Below are positions 1 to 13,400 of a stretch of 64,000 bases of DNA, one piece after another. Source of the stretch: Harmothoe impar (taxonomy: Eukaryota; Annelida; Polychaeta; Phyllodocida; Polynoidae). The position numbers and the translations under genes were made by a program. Position 1 is the first letter of the stretch. Each line of letters starts with the position of its first letter. The notes beneath the pieces are model-generated. The model was not told where the DNA came from. It made no database searches and saw nothing but the letters and a program-made list of their open reading frames with translations. Location of the stretch: contig OX381705.1 in the NCBI GenBank assembly GCA_947462335.1, positions 2,666,001-2,730,000 on the forward strand, in the 5' to 3' direction.

Positions 1-611
1 ATTGGACTAAATGACGGAAGCAACTCATTATATAAAAATATGTTCTTAACAATAGATGAGAATGTCAACTAATTTTCTGGCAGATAGAAGCGAGAATAGG
101 TGTTAGCTTAACTCGACATCAGCGTGCATTTTTTCTTAAGTGTAACATTTGGAAAGACTGAAGTCATCGTTTTAAGCACCAATGTCTATGCCTATGGACA
201 TTTTGGACCCTTTTCCCATAACTCCCCTGAAGTTCACTAACTGCTGCCACCTCAGGGGTGAATACGTTGATTCTCAAAGATGAATAAAGATGTCTACTCT
301 ACATCGGGAACTTTGTTGACACTTCAGTCTGCCTTTGGGGAAGTTCAAAAACCTCAGTGGTACTTTGACAGAAAACGTTAGGTGAAGAAAGGCTTGAATG
401 TGAAAAGAACCCCTGACTGCCTCTGACCACCTTGGACCAAACAGCAGCCACCGACCATAGCTTCAGTCACAAAAAGTAACTATTTGAGTGTGTAATGTAA
501 TTGACTTGAAAACCTTAAGGGACTTCCCACCTCACTGACCGACCAGTTGCAGGAGGCAGATACCATTGTACCAATTGAACTAAAGCTTGTCTTTCTATTT
601 TTGTATAAGTG

Positions 612-661
612 ACTGTAAATAACTATAATCAATCAAATCTTTGACTAATATTTGTTAATCT
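612..661. promoter_or_regulatory. AT-rich homeodomain/TCF-like core, copy 1 (module Z0)
   Basis: Diverged copy of the module core: a TAAAT-ACTATAATCAATC stretch followed by AATCTTTGACTAAT and GTTAATC. It keeps ATCAAT and CTTTGA. Regulatory function is inferred only from motif content and recurrence. Confidence 0.35.
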
Positions 662-1325
662 GGGTAGATTCTAACCGAGGGAAAAGATTACATTTGAGGC
701 TCATGTGCTATTTTTCTATTATTGTGGCTATTTTTGAGACATGATCCATTGAGGTTAAAGACCTATAGAGATACCTATTGGGCATGACTTTTTTCTAGGT
801 TATATCCATCCATCCTTCAAGCCTTTTTAAAGAATACAGAATTATATAGAAAAGAACGACCAACACCACAGTGAAATGTATGATCCATTGCCACTCGGGC
901 CCGTTTTCATGGATAAAGTAATGCTTCCTAATAGATTAGGTGCAACATGACAGTCAGATAATAATAGAATATCATGTCTATTGATGATAGGGCCAGGAGT
1001 ACCTGACAGGCACAGACTGTGTCATATGAATGGTTTATTGCTACACGATCTATGAGATATGCCAACAAATACATTGTATACTCTCTACGTAATTACAAAG
1101 GACACTTTCATGAAGTCTGGAAAGTACGGTCTGGTTACCTGTAGAAACAAATACTAATGTGAGCCCCTATATGCTCCATAGCAATAAAGCAGTAATAGCT
1201 GTGTTGTTTGGATATCATAAAGTAACTCGACTTACTAATGGTTACTCATGATTATCAGGAAAGTTTATTCTTCATAGCAAATTCTCTGTCATTCCCAGAT
1301 GAAATAAATCACAAAAGTAAAATGA

Positions 1326-1475
1326 CAAAGGTGCACGAGTTTCAGTCTGTTAGCTGGGTTATTTAACGAGTTGACCTTGGGCCGTATTTCACGAGGCCGT
1401 AGGCCGAGTGAAATGCGCCCCAAGGGTCAACAAGTGAAATAACCCAGTCAACAGACTTAAATGAGTGTACCTTTG
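1326..1475. repeat. 150-bp foldback (palindromic) element
   Basis: The arms CAAAGGTGCACGAG... and ...GAGTGTACCTTTG are inverted, continuing through CTGTTAGCTGGGTTATTT and its imperfect complement AAATAACCCAGTCAACAG. A second nested hairpin uses GTTGACC / GGGTCAAC. The structure fits a MITE-like foldback. A TGACGTCA site follows at about 1594, as also happens after the foldback at 41251. Confidence 0.6.
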
Positions 1476-1787
1476 TGTTTATTTTTTATGATTTTCGATT
1501 GAATATACCAAAATTATTATAGGGGGAGCCTAAAATAGCCTATTTCCATCCCGTTTCGACCCTGTTCAAATGTAAACAAACAGCCGTTTTTGATGACGTC
1601 ACAGGCCGTTAAATACGGCTGTGGGTTATTTCACGGGGGTGTAAAATACAAAACTCCATGGTTAAATCAATGGGGCTGCCGTATTTGATAAAAAATAATA
1701 GGCAAGATTACTTCTGACTTCTATTAAAATGTCTCCATTGCAGATTGACTAACTAATCTGTAAGAAGTGCATATAGTAGGCTGCAGC

Positions 1788-3545
1788 AAACACACTTCGA
1801 TGACAGACTCTTTAATGAATATGTATGAGGCCTTATGTACGACTCAAGCCTTATACTGCTTCTCACCAAGCTGGTGATAGAATCCGGAACAGTTGTCAAT
1901 AACCGGGGCAATTTGAAATGGGGATTGGGGAGATGGCTTTTCTGATCTAGTCCCTACTGATAAATAATATGCTGCGTTCTTACTTTTTTCCTGATCCAAA
2001 ATTATGTCATGCATTTGTGATCTTCCCATCGTGTTGATGATTACATTTTTCTTGGTAATACCTCGGCAGTAACGGGGGTTTAGTTTGATGGAAGATTGAA
2101 AGGAGGGTTTTCCTCAAGTGCTGCACGGTGTAATGAGATTTCCACATCTGGATTACGGCTGTCAACTTATTATACATTCATTTCACTCAGTCCACTTGGG
2201 TATGGGATGCTGTATTACAATATTCAATTTTATCGGGTAGATAGACCTAAGGGTGTTGGAATTGTCTGCTTGTACAGTGCATAGTGCATATAGTCAGATG
2301 GAGAATGCACCCACACTCTACTGTACTTTTTCCTATACTATTGCTTCCATTTATTGCAAGGTTGACTGATATGACCACAAAAATCAATTGCTTCTATTGA
2401 TATCTCAATACTAAGGTATGAAGATAATGGAAATATGTTCCTTATAACAGAAAATTGCTTACATGTTAATACAGTTAATTCTTGTTTAAATTTCGTTTTG
2501 CGACAGCCCCCAAGAGAGATTAATTGTTTTAGCACTCTCTCACTCCTGGGTCTATAATGAAAATAAGTTACAAAAGTTATATCAAAGATTATTTGTTGAT
2601 TTCTTTATCATAACATCTTCCGCGCAGATTAACTAAAAAAATTATAACACAGTAGTATTTAGCTTTATGAGTTTCACCATACAAAAAAAATATACACGTC
2701 CCAATCAGCCTGCCTACAGTGGCTGACTATGAAAATATTCCTATGACATATATTCTTACAGCAAACACACATCAATCACTGTCTGTTTACTGAGTATGTA
2801 TGAGGCCTCATACAGCTCAATACCTAGCCTTATACCTGCCCCTCAACCAGCATACCATGCTGGTGACACAATTCTCAGCAGTTTTCTATTTCCTCCTTAT
2901 AACCAGGGCAATTCCACATGAATTGGGGAGCTGGGTAGTACCTACTAAAAACCAATATACTGTGTTATTAGTTTATCCAAACACACAATTATGGCAAGCT
3001 TTCGGGCTTTTCCCACTTTGTTGATGGCTACATTTTTCTTGGTAATACCTCGGCCTCAGTTTGATGGGAGATTGAAAGGAGGGTTTTCCTCAAGTGCTGC
3101 ACGGTGTAATGAGCTTTCCATATCTGGATTAGGGCTGTCAACTTATTATACATTCATTTCACTAAGTCACACTTGGGTAAAGGAAATCATACTACTGATA
3201 AATAACATGCTGTTATACCAGTTGTATTAGTTTATTCCAGATCCACAAGTATGGCAAGCATTTGGGCTCTTCCCATCATGCTGATGGTTTCATTTTTCCT
3301 GATTAAACTACCTCATATAGTAATACCCTGGCTGAAGTGATGGGTTTAATTTAATGGGAAATTGAAAGGAGGGGTTTCCTTAAGTGCTACACACTGTAAT
3401 GAGACTTCCACATCCAGGTTCCAGCTGTCAAATTATTATGCAAATTTTATTTCATTCAGTCACTTTGGGTATGGTAAGTTCTATTACACATCATTTCATG
3501 TTGTAGATAGACCTTATATATATGGGGTGTTGAAATTGTCTGCTT
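1788..3545. repeat. Local triplication of a module segment
   Basis: The segment holding 'ttcttggtaatacctcggc' then 'gaaaggagggttttcctca', 'agtgctgcacggtgtaatga' and 'gctgtcaacttattatacat' occurs at about 2050-2210, 3030-3170 and, more diverged, 3290-3500. The upstream 'gcaaacacac' block occurs at 1788 and 2762. Open frames here are chance products of the repeat and are not conserved as protein. Confidence 0.6.
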
Positions 3546-3639
3546 TTGCAGTGCATATATGTATATGCAGAGCCTATCGCAATTTAATGTGCTTTTTTCC
3601 CTTTACCATTGCTTCCATGGTATCCAGACAACTTGTCCA

Positions 3640-3772
3640 CTTACCAACTCGTCCACTACCAACTTGCCCACAATTTTTCTGGTCAAATCGCCCACTGTCC
3701 AAGTCACCCACTCTCCAAGTCGCCCACTCTCTAAGTTGCCCACTTTCTAAGTTGCCCACTATCCAAGATTTC
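3640..3772. repeat. Minisatellite, ~16-bp unit
   Basis: About eight imperfect units of the form cgcccactctccaagt run in tandem. Short open frames on both strands read through it, as expected for a repeat whose unit lacks stops. Confidence 0.75.
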
Positions 3773-6700
3773 GATTTAATCCTGCTCTTCCCTCCTTCAT
3801 TACATACTTTCTGACTGTGATAAGATATTCTACTGCTGTCCTTTACTTCTAGCAATTTATGCTTGGCTAGTCATCTCACATATCTGCAGTATTCCTCCTT
3901 GCTAATCACATCTGAAGGAGTGTGAGGAATTCTAATCTCCCAAAGTGCAGGCAGCAGAAACCTCACAGCTGTGGCTGCCCATTAACCTACTTGTAACGTG
4001 TTAACTACATTAGGCCTTAATGTAATTTTCTTCATTGACTAACAGTGGATGTGCAACAATCAGAAAATTGTTCCCTTGTACAACAAACAGGCATTCCTGC
4101 TACTAAAAGCACTAGTGGCTGGTATCAATGGAGTCATGATCCTATTGACTGATAGCAATCCAAATTAGTTTTGGATTTTATTTTTATTTTCACATTTTGA
4201 TATGGAATTTCCTGAATTGGAAGCCATAGATGACAAGTGTACAAGACGCCTATCTGCAATGACTTTGATTAGTTTGGATAGGTTAGCTAATCCATCCACA
4301 CAATCTGGGAACCCGGATAGTGGAGAGCATATGGCTTCTCTCTGTGATAGTTTCCCCATATACTCAATTGGTAGCATACTTATCTACTATACACAGCTAA
4401 TTAACCCACCACTAGACTCACATCAACTTGGGCTTTGTGAGTAATCTGAGGGTTACCACTCTCTGTGGGTCATAAAGAAGGTATTTTCCATGTTCAAGCC
4501 CTTCTTTAGGACCTTAGCTCTTCATTATGTACACAAATAATGCGAAGGTTCAATATAACATCTACAAACTGTAAACTGCAAAACTATTTTATCCTACAAC
4601 ATTCTGTGTCCTACAAAATAGACTTGACATTTCGGCCATACAGTGGAGTGCCTTATGAATAAGATGTACACCTGGTATGCACCCTATCATCTACAGGGCA
4701 CTCGTTGCTTGCCTACCTCACACAGTTCACATTGCTTCCCTTTGATGGCCTGGGTTTCCCCATACCACTCAGAGAGTGTTCCCTATAGGCTCCTCAGCCA
4801 TGGGCATACTGCATAAACAGCACGTGATTCAGAATGGCCTGGCAGGGTTGAGATGGAGTGTGCCTGATGTACCCGCTCTGGGGTTCTTCCATTTAGGGTA
4901 TTGGAGACTGGAGGAGGTCGTGACCGTCCACACATTAAGTGCCCCAACCTCACAGAGTGCCTCATGTAGTGCCTCACAAAGAACCCATGTCCGACAGTCC
5001 ACGCCCAGGCTCTTCTATCATGTCTAGGCAGGTCTGCCACTTGGGGGGTATGCCTGCCCTTTTCGCATATCATAAGTTGATACTAATACCTCTTTGCTTC
5101 ATTTCATGAGGCCTTCCTGTTTTCATGGACTTTTTATGATTTTTTTTTTTTAATTGTCAAAAATCCTGGAATTGACAGTTGTCGTGTTGATTCTGCTTGT
5201 CCCTGCGTAGAAGTTAAAAATATATTGACTGCAACCAATATTGGGAAAATCTTGTTCCCGACTAAAGGATAGTACTTGATAGGTATATCGTAAAGGGAAT
5301 ACATGTGGTTGGTTCTGATAACAGGACCATATGCCTTTTGCACCAGTACCAGAAAGATGGAACAAAGTGTGGAGAGCAGACAAATAATGTGTGATAATAG
5401 GGCCCCTGGCATACATGGTTTGTGTCCAATTGTGTAGGTCCTGGTCCAAAGGTCTCTACAGTGTGAATGTGGTAAACATGAGTCACTAATGTAACCACCC
5501 CATAGTGCATCTTGCCATTACTGTATTTTGTAGCTCACAGATACAATTATTCCAAACTATGACTGTGGGGAATGCAAAAACACCAGACACTTGACTTGAT
5601 GAGGTACAGTAGATGGCCTTAAATGGTCCTGTAATGGATTTCTAGTGTTCCTACATACATATGGTAGGAGCTCAATAGGTACTACAGTATGTGAGGGCCC
5701 TGAGGGCACAGACAGAGTCCATGAGTACTGTAAACCGGATCTACTGTCTAGGTACAAAGACTGTAACTGTATTAAACCTCCCTATAAGATTCTTAAGTGT
5801 ATGTACACCCCCGGTTAAAAGGGAGAAGAAGATCCTGGACACATAATCAGATTTGCCTTCCCCTTTATACATATTTACTAAACATACAATATGAGATAAT
5901 TCAGAGTGCTTTGAATTCTGTAATAAGACATTTTGCAAGGCGAACTATGATGTGGTCCTCTAAAATAACAAACCTTAACCCTGAATATGACCTTGGTCTG
6001 GCTTGATCCTTAGTATGCCTACACCATGGCTACCTGACGTTGTGTATATAAATATTGTTCAAAGACCATCAGCAAATTTCTTCCTGGATTATGGGAATGA
6101 TGCAGATGGCTAATATGTTTCATATCAAAGAAACGTATCTTACACAGGTTTACATACAATGACCATGTCATATCAACAACTCCTTTATGTCTGTCCTACA
6201 TTGATGTGTAATATTATCAACCTCACCATCTGGTAGCAATAATATATGACCTAGGCCATGCTAGTGGTGGTTTGTGCTGCATACTAGACATTACTTATGT
6301 GGTCTGAGTCTATTAGTGGCAACAAATGAGCAATAAATCAATGGTTGGAGACTGTCCAAGACGACCTGTGAGCTCCAAGGGTATGTCTATAGAACTAACC
6401 CTGTAAGGAAACAGTGTATGACCAACGAAGGCTTATGACACTGGTTGAGCTGTCTGTCAATCGGATATTAGCTTCTTTTCAGTGACACTGTCAATAACAG
6501 TGTAAATCCTGCCCTTATTTCTTGCAGAGAACCAAAGTGACTATTCTTAAGTAGTAGAACAGCCGTTCTCCACACCCCTTGGGGAAACTGATCCTTATTG
6601 TCTACAGGGTGTTTCTCCATTATGACATCATTTAAATAGCTATGACACCTATTTATGATTGTTTTTTTATATACAATTTATCAATAACCCCATGATATAA

Positions 6701-8482
6701 ATCAGTCTGAACTCCCGGTTTCTTCACTCATAAGACCTTACTTATGCCCTAATCATGGAGAAACCAGTCATTCGGACAGATCATTGTGGACCTCTGTCTA
6801 TAACTCAGATGGTAAATGTAAATAATGTACAAGATACACTGTGGTAGATTACTGAATCAAAGCTATCCATTTTTCTTTCTGCTACCCTGCTATACATCCT
6901 TCAGCATTTAAACTGTTTTCCTCTTAGCTCTAGAGTTAAATACATTTGTCAGAAACTATAGGCTGAACCAGAGTCTACCTTCTCTTCAACCGCTGCACCG
7001 TAGCTTCTTGATAGAAGATTTAGCCATCAACGTGGAAGTTATACTGAGGTGGCTGAATTGATCCCTTGTTCAATAACCTCTCTTTACTCTATTAAATAGG
7101 GCATAAACAGCACTTCTTTAACAGTTGTGAGGAAGAATAGCCCTTTTAACAAGTTCTTAAGTATGATAATGTAATAAATACATAAGTATGATTAATTAGC
7201 AACATATATATTTTGATGTCAAAAGTAAACTGGAGTTCTTACAGATTTAAGGCAACTGAATGGGAAATTTCTATCTAATGCTTCCTAATCATCCACAAGT
7301 GTTAATGGAGAATTCTGAATCTAGATATTACATTTCTAGTGAACATTTAAACAATACTTTAATGGCTTGTAGCCATTCCACACCTACAGAAACCTTCTAA
7401 AAACCAACTTTGATAGCTAATCTAAAATGAAATGAAAAAGAAAATGTACCCAGTGATGAGCTATATCAGACGCTGGCATAACCTATGGTATGAGCCCCTT
7501 TACATGAGGCTGAGGCTTATTGTGTAAAGTCTCTGCAATTATTGGTCGCGTATTTGGTGAGAAAAGATGAAAGTAAGAGGAACAAGTTTTCAGAGACATC
7601 AGACATAAAGGATCTACAGCGTAGAGCTCTATGGGTTTGTACTGAGTCACCCGCGGCGCTGTAACTCTAGACGAGGAAGCGGTAACAGGTGAGGTGCAGG
7701 TATAAGGCGAGTCATGCTAAGCCGGCAGGTGAGCCACAGGTGGAATAAGATCAAAACTGCACCCGTTTCATTCATCACTGTATCTTTTTTATGGTAAGGG
7801 TGTGCTGTTTCATGTCTTCCTTTAGATACGGATAGTATCAGATTGTAAGCCATCTATGGTGTCTCACACAGAGTTTTCCTTTCATTCATGTCTATTTGAA
7901 GTTATACTGAAGAACCAAAGTAGCAATTGAAAGTTCCCTTACAATACACCAAAGTAGTTCATATATAACATCTAAACCTTATTAGATGATGACTCAAATC
8001 TTAGCTTCAGTATTAGTACCTCAGGTAATGCTGAACCCTGAGAAGTGGCAGATTTTATTCTCAAAGGTAATTGATAGCATAAGCTTAACATTGAGAATTT
8101 TGTTCAGGAATATTCCACATTTCTGTCCAGGTTTGGTGCAATGTCTTTCCTCAGTCGTATTGCTGCAGGACCGATTAGTTGATCAGACCCTAAAGCATGG
8201 CAGCTGACCAGACCAGTAAATGGCGGGGCTTAAAGGTTCACTGACCTTAACTACCATTGACTTCAGCTGATCATTGTAAGTAAATAATTAAGTGAAGGAG
8301 TAATTGATTTGAGGATCTCCAGAGGATCTCTCACCCTCCTCCCTGACTAATCAATTGCATGAGGCAGATACAATTGTACCATGCGGGGTGCAGTATTATC
8401 TGTATCAACAGGTTCCCCTCTCGGTTACCTTTAGGGAACTACATCTGTAAAGTCTTTTTAAAAGGGCATTGTAATAGGATAT

Positions 8483-8575
8483 CCCAGCTAACAGAAATAC
8501 GTTACTTTATGTCAAAACAATGTTTCATAACGTTTTGCCACAATAAGGATCCATACGTTTTTTTTGTTTACTGGG
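8483..8575. mobile_element. Short CCCAG-ended MITE
   Basis: Ends are CCCAGCTAACAGAAATACGTTA and ACGTTTTTTTTGTTTACTGGG, an imperfect terminal inverted repeat. The same ends bound the longer element at 48320-48466. It is non-autonomous, with no coding capacity. Confidence 0.6.
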
Positions 8576-8627
8576 AAAAATTGTATTGTTTCGCAAGGAT
8601 ATCCCCATAGGATGGTATTCTAGAAGT

Positions 8628-8675
8628 TACTGGAATCAACTGTAATCAATTAAAGCACCGATTAATTATAATCTA
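8628..8675. promoter_or_regulatory. AT-rich homeodomain-like core, copy 2 (module Z)
   Basis: Contains AACTGTAATCAATTAAAG and GATTAATTATAATC. It sits about 8.0 kb from copy 1 and about 8.0 kb from the second-type core of module A (16661). Function is inferred from composition and recurrence. Confidence 0.35.
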
Positions 8676-9959
8676 GATGAAGCTTGTTCTCTGGAAAATT
8701 AGACTCGTTTTCTCGACTCCCTTTACTCATTTAGACATGATCCATTAAGATTCGTGACACAGAGGCTGCTTCAATATAATATCCATCAATCTATTCAGCC
8801 TTTTTAAAATGATGCAAATAGATGAAGAAGTTCAACATACAGTGAGACAGAAGAATTTATGATCAACTGGGATGTTGCCATTCGTAAATATTTCTTTGAA
8901 AATGACAGGAAATGTACAGATTAGTTTATTCTAAGACAAACTTCAGGCTAGATGCAAGTATAACGGACCTTAACCTCATTAGAATTATAAAATATCGAAG
9001 CAAAGAAAAGAGTCAATGATAGTTGGGATTCAGTGTACACGTTACAAACGTTTACTTAACTGATTTACAATCAGGTTCAATGTTTACTCAAGAATGTCTT
9101 GTTCACGGGTCAGATCAGGATAGTTTAATTATGATTGGCTTAACATGCCATACCCTATCGAGCCACCTTGAAGCAAGCTGGCGAGTCCCCCCTCCACCAG
9201 CCAACACATGCATGCTCAACAGGACCCACTGACTACAATATTACCGGCCCCTACACATTTGAGATGTGTTTATGTGCATTAGCCATACATAGAGCATCAT
9301 TTATGATGGCTTCTATTGATGATTGTGACATGAAATCACAAAGTATCTAAGGTACATCACAGATAGATATCAAATCTTTCTATAATTATATCTCCTGGCC
9401 ATTGGGGTGACCCCTGGTTCTGTAGTACTTCAATCATAGACTACTTTTGACCTCATCTTAATGTATAACTTTTTGTATATCAAAAAAGGCCTCGTAATCC
9501 CTTCGTTGTAAAGGTTAGTTCAGCTTATGAGGTTTTGCAAGATGAGTCTTCCTTAAGTGCTTAAAGTTGTAACTGGAATGTCACATCATAATTGCAGCGG
9601 TCTGCTCATTAGGCAAATATGTCAACCACAGACCTCTTGTTAGGCCTTACTCAATACCTGTCATACTTGGCTTGTTTGTATGAAGTTTTGATTAGCTGAT
9701 AATAAAAAAATGGTTTTCATGAAATTGAGGATATTTCATATTCAATTAAAGATGACTCTTCTTTAGGATATGCTTTTGATCCAGGTAAATTATTCACCAA
9801 CGTTATGGATATAACCCACTATAATGGAATATAAATAACCACATAATTGTCCTTAAAGGAAAGACAGTTGTGTCAGTATGTCAACTCTACCAGATACCAT
9901 TACATCTTTTCCATGACACACGCAATGACACAAAATGACATCAATCCAATTACATTATA

Positions 9960-10095
9960 GTCTAATGGAATTAGACCATTGAAGGAAGGATGACGAGGGA
10001 GCCACAGCTGCTAGGCTTCTACTCATTGCACTTTGGGAGATTAGAATTCCTCACATGCATTTAGAGATGATTAGCACATATCAAACGGCTGGCCA
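9960..10095 (-). repeat. Inverted fragment of the module
   Basis: Read on the minus strand this stretch gives 'gtgaggaattctaatctccc' and 'aaagtgca', then 'cagctgtggct'. That is the same series seen on the plus strand at 3925-3985 and, diverged, at 18030-18090. A small piece of the module has been flipped here. Confidence 0.5.
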
Positions 10096-10099
10096 ACCA

Positions 10100-11465
10100 T
10101 AATTTATTTTTTTGAAACTTCTCATTTAATTTTTAGAAGTAAGTTGCAGTAGTGGAACACATAAATCTGAATAAATTGGTGATGAAATAGTACTAACTAA
10201 AGTACTCTGAGCATCTGTCGAATGCAATAGGGAAAAATGTGTGAAAACATGAATCTGAGTACCATATAGGTACACGTACAGGTATTGATTTATTTGTATT
10301 TAGTGTAAATGAAGAAGCGAAATATGCTGATGTTCTATTTTTTTACTCCCACTATTTTTACTCCCGAGATCAAGTTGTTTGGCTGCCATGCTAAGGCCTA
10401 CACTTTGGCTAAAAGCAGCAAAGTCTTAGTAATGTTCAGCTTGGAGAGCGTGGAGAGCGTGGAGAGTGTACCAGTACCAGCACCCATTCAGCTTCTTAGA
10501 CAGCTCCAGTTGATGTATTCATACGCCACCTACAGAAAGGACATTCAGCCACCTTACTCCCTCTGCATCAGGAGATCCTTCCACTCATTACACACCTTGA
10601 TGGTAGAGGGAGGACTGAGCAAGGAAGTAGATTGGTGGCAGAAAGGAAGTGATATCCGTCTAGTAAACGAGACATGGACAAGACAGAGATCAGGTCTAAT
10701 ATCAACACAGTCTGCTTTTAAGAGAAGTCTGATATACCTTGTGTGGTGTGTACCAAGCAGTAAAGGGGCTCATCACAGGACGGCAGAGGTACATCACTGC
10801 CGGTTTGCTAACTGTACCATTTTATTTTTTTTAGTGGCCCTACCTTCATGCACTGTAGTGTAGTAAGTATGAGCAAACACAGACTGTTGTAGGTATAGGG
10901 AATAATGATGGCAGTAACCATCACAGTAATGCTCTCAGGAGTTCTTTTCGTTAGAAGTATGGCAGTCTGTGCTTCCCTTTATGATATTATCACAAAAGCC
11001 AGGTTTTCTTTACCACTCTTCTATGCTGTACGTGATGACAATTCGTACAAAGCCAATCCTGTTAAATACCCGTTGTCCATGGTTTATTTACATGGATGTA
11101 TAACTTACATGTTTATTGAAGCAGATACCTCACTCCCCACCCCTTCCCTTTATGAAGATAAAGTGCTGGCCACAGGAAAAATGAAAATGTATTTACAAAT
11201 ATAATGTTATTTTGTACCAGACTGATTGATGGGCACTCATATAAGCTTTATTTATTTAGTTAGCCCTAATTCAATACCAACATCAGAATCTGCAAAAAGG
11301 AATCTGAGAGAACATACATACATATGCTGTGGACAGATCAACCTGAGGACATGAGCCAGAGTAGATTTTTGTGGTTACTTTTACTCACCTGGAAATAGAA
11401 GAACACGAACATAAACAAATAGGAAATAGGACACAAATAACCTTCACTGTTTTTGAAGGTAGCTA
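10100..11465. other. Unassigned sequence with a 184-codon open frame of doubtful status
   Basis: I find no counterpart of this stretch in the other modules. A plus-strand frame at 10309-10863 is open for 184 codons and includes a short GAGAGCGTG triplication. It shows no domain, signal peptide or splice-supported continuation that I recognise. It is most likely a chance frame or part of an unrecognised mobile element. Confidence 0.3.
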
Positions 11466-11919
11466 CTCAGAACAGAAACAGTTGAGGTCTCTCATCCAGC
11501 AATTGATTTGTCTTTGGTATCTGGTAAAAGGTGTACTTACTAACTAAATCCTTCCATATATAAAATTTACCAACGATGATGTAGTGTGAGCTACGACACA
11601 CGAGTGTTGGAGAGCTTGGTGTGATGAAGTCGGCCGGATTCTTAGTTAGGAACAAAATGAATTTATTCCTAGATCCCCATTCAGTAACCAATACCAACTC
11701 CCGCAGGACCATGGAGTCATTCACACTCAGGTTACTCCAAATTCCCTCCCCTTCAATTGGCACCAAGTGTAAAGAAGGCATTGTAAGTTATTCTGGTGAG
11801 AACTTAAGATGCCTACCTGCTTTTGGGGCAATTTAACACCTCAGTGGCATTTTGGCCATTGAGTTTAAGCAAACACTAGAATGTGACAACGGGCTGAGAC
11901 TGCCTCTGACAAGCCTAGA

Positions 11920-11975
11920 CCAGCCCTGACCAGCCCTGACCAGCCCTGACCAGCCCTGACCAGCCCTGACCAGCA
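11920..11975. repeat. 10-bp tandem repeat (cagccctgac)n
   Basis: Five to six uninterrupted copies of cagccctgac. Module C has only two imperfect copies at the matching place (about 32445-32470), so the expansion is specific to A. Confidence 0.85.
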
Positions 11976-12370
11976 GTCAGCAGTAGACCCAAAAGGCCCA
12001 CTGACCACTGCTAGGGTTACCTTTGGTTGGTCACGGAGGGTGTAATTGATTTGATATCCTCAAGGGGCCGTACCACTCTCTTTGCTGACTGACGGGTCAC
12101 ACGGGGCAGATACTATTGTAGTGAGCAGGTCCGAGTCAAGTGTAAAAGGTATCCAAATCTACAGATTACCTTCTCAGTTACCTCATCTAGGGGAGATAGA
12201 ATGGCAAAGGCAGGAAACAGGCAAAGGGGCAGCATCTAGATCGAGACACTCTTTCTAGACTTGTATTCACTATGGAACTAAGATTCTAGAAGGGAATTGT
12301 GATAAAATATAATTGAAAGGCCTCGGCTAGTCCCCTGATGCTCAATCCCGGCTGAATGACATTTTAGAAG

Positions 12371-12420
12371 TGGTTGTAATTAACTGCAATCAATAATAAT
12401 TTGTACTAATCCTTGATAAG
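12371..12420. promoter_or_regulatory. AT-rich core, first type, module A
   Basis: GTTGTAATTAACTGCAATCA, then ATAATAATTTGTACTAATCC. It has TAATTA and ATCAAT but lacks the CTTTGAT of the second type. It pairs with 21006 (B) and 32891 (C). Confidence 0.4.
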
Positions 12421-13204
12421 CCGGATGGAGATTGAGTACGGTGGGGAAAATGAGCCACCTTGGGGATAACAGAATAAGTTGTATGGTATTGTACCAGCTT
12501 CTAGAACAGGGACCCTCTGTCTGCTACACATAGAGCACCGAGAGTGAGGATATCAAAGAGGAAGGCCCAATGTAACATCAATTCAATCTGCTCTCATATT
12601 GGATGTGGTTAAACTAAGTGTAAAGGAGAAGCCCAACAGCTGCTTTAATGCCTATCTACCAACTGTACAGCAAAAATATAGCTTTATCCTATATTTATAC
12701 TTTATCAAGTTTATCCTTTATATGCTGTAGTGTCTTAATCAACGGTTTCTAAGAACCCAGATGGTAAACATGACATAGGTCCTAGGACAAACACAGCAGA
12801 GAGGACCCTTGGAAAGTGCTCTCAAGAGGCTATTTTTGTTGGGAATGGGCCAGCAACAAGCATCTCTCCCCTATATCATAAATTATTATCGTGGCAAACA
12901 AAGATAACAAAAAAATGCCAGCCTTTATTTCTCCATACTCCTATGTAATATGGCAAGCTGCTGAAACCCTGTGCCAAACAAATAATAGATACTTTGGCCA
13001 TACAGCAGAGTGCCTTATGAATAAAATAAGTATCTGATATGTACCATAAGGTGCATCATATTGCTGCATACATAGACATATCCACCTTGGCACTTGTCAC
13101 TCCCCTACCGCACCTAGTATCCCTTTGATGGTCTGCATTTCCCCACGCCACATTGAGAGTTCCTCCTCTTGGCTCTTAGACCATGAATGCCCTGCATAAA
13201 AAGG

Positions 13205-13400
13205 GCCTGATTCAGCTTGGCTGGGTATGGTTGGGGATGTTGTGATGCTCGGCTACCCTTTCGGGGGTTTCTTCCTTTGAGGGCATCAGAGGGGAGGAGC
13301 AGGTCGTGACCGCACACACCTTTAGAGCGCTGCTGACTTGGCAAAAGGAGCCCATAGAGTGCCTGACAGAGCAGCTCACAGAGCAGCTCACAGAGCGCCT
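13205..13400. other. Conserved block shared by Z, A, C and D
   Basis: The string 'ggttcttcctttgag' followed by 'gaggtcgtgaccgcacaca' and 'cctttagag' recurs in four modules: 4880-4960 (Z), here (A), 33720-33785 (C) and 43540-43600 (D). It is better preserved than its surroundings. Minus-strand frames across it share a loose pattern but do not stay open at matching points, so coding is not supported. A has two cacagagcagct units at the end. Confidence 0.4.

Larger units (their letters stand above)
1..4140. repeat. Half module Z0 of the ~8-kb tandem array (old copy)
   Basis: No gene seen. Landmarks match the second half of the younger modules in the same order. The gaggcagataccattgtacc segment (near 550) matches 8361 and 16398, the AT-rich core lies at 612-661, and the 'gcaaacacac.tc' block (1788, 2762) matches 16997 and 37441. 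The 'gaattctaatctcccaaagtgcag' region near 3930 matches 18040 and 48760. Identity by eye is low, so this copy is older than A, B and C. Confidence 0.6.
4141..11465. repeat. Module Z of the ~8-kb tandem array (old copy)
   Basis: No gene recognised. Landmarks shared with module A appear in the same order. They are the 'ggtcgtgaccgtccacac' block (about 4918), the 'gagcaataaatcaatggttg' block (about 6327), the 'gagtcacccg' block (about 7645; A at 15168), the 'gaggcagatac' block (8361) and the AT-rich core (8628). The spacing core-to-core from Z0 is about 8.0 kb, the same as from Z to A. Confidence 0.55.

Noticed and set aside
10309..10863. 184-codon plus-strand open frame
   Set aside because: No recognisable domain, no conserved copy in other modules and no splice or promoter support; a chance frame is more likely.
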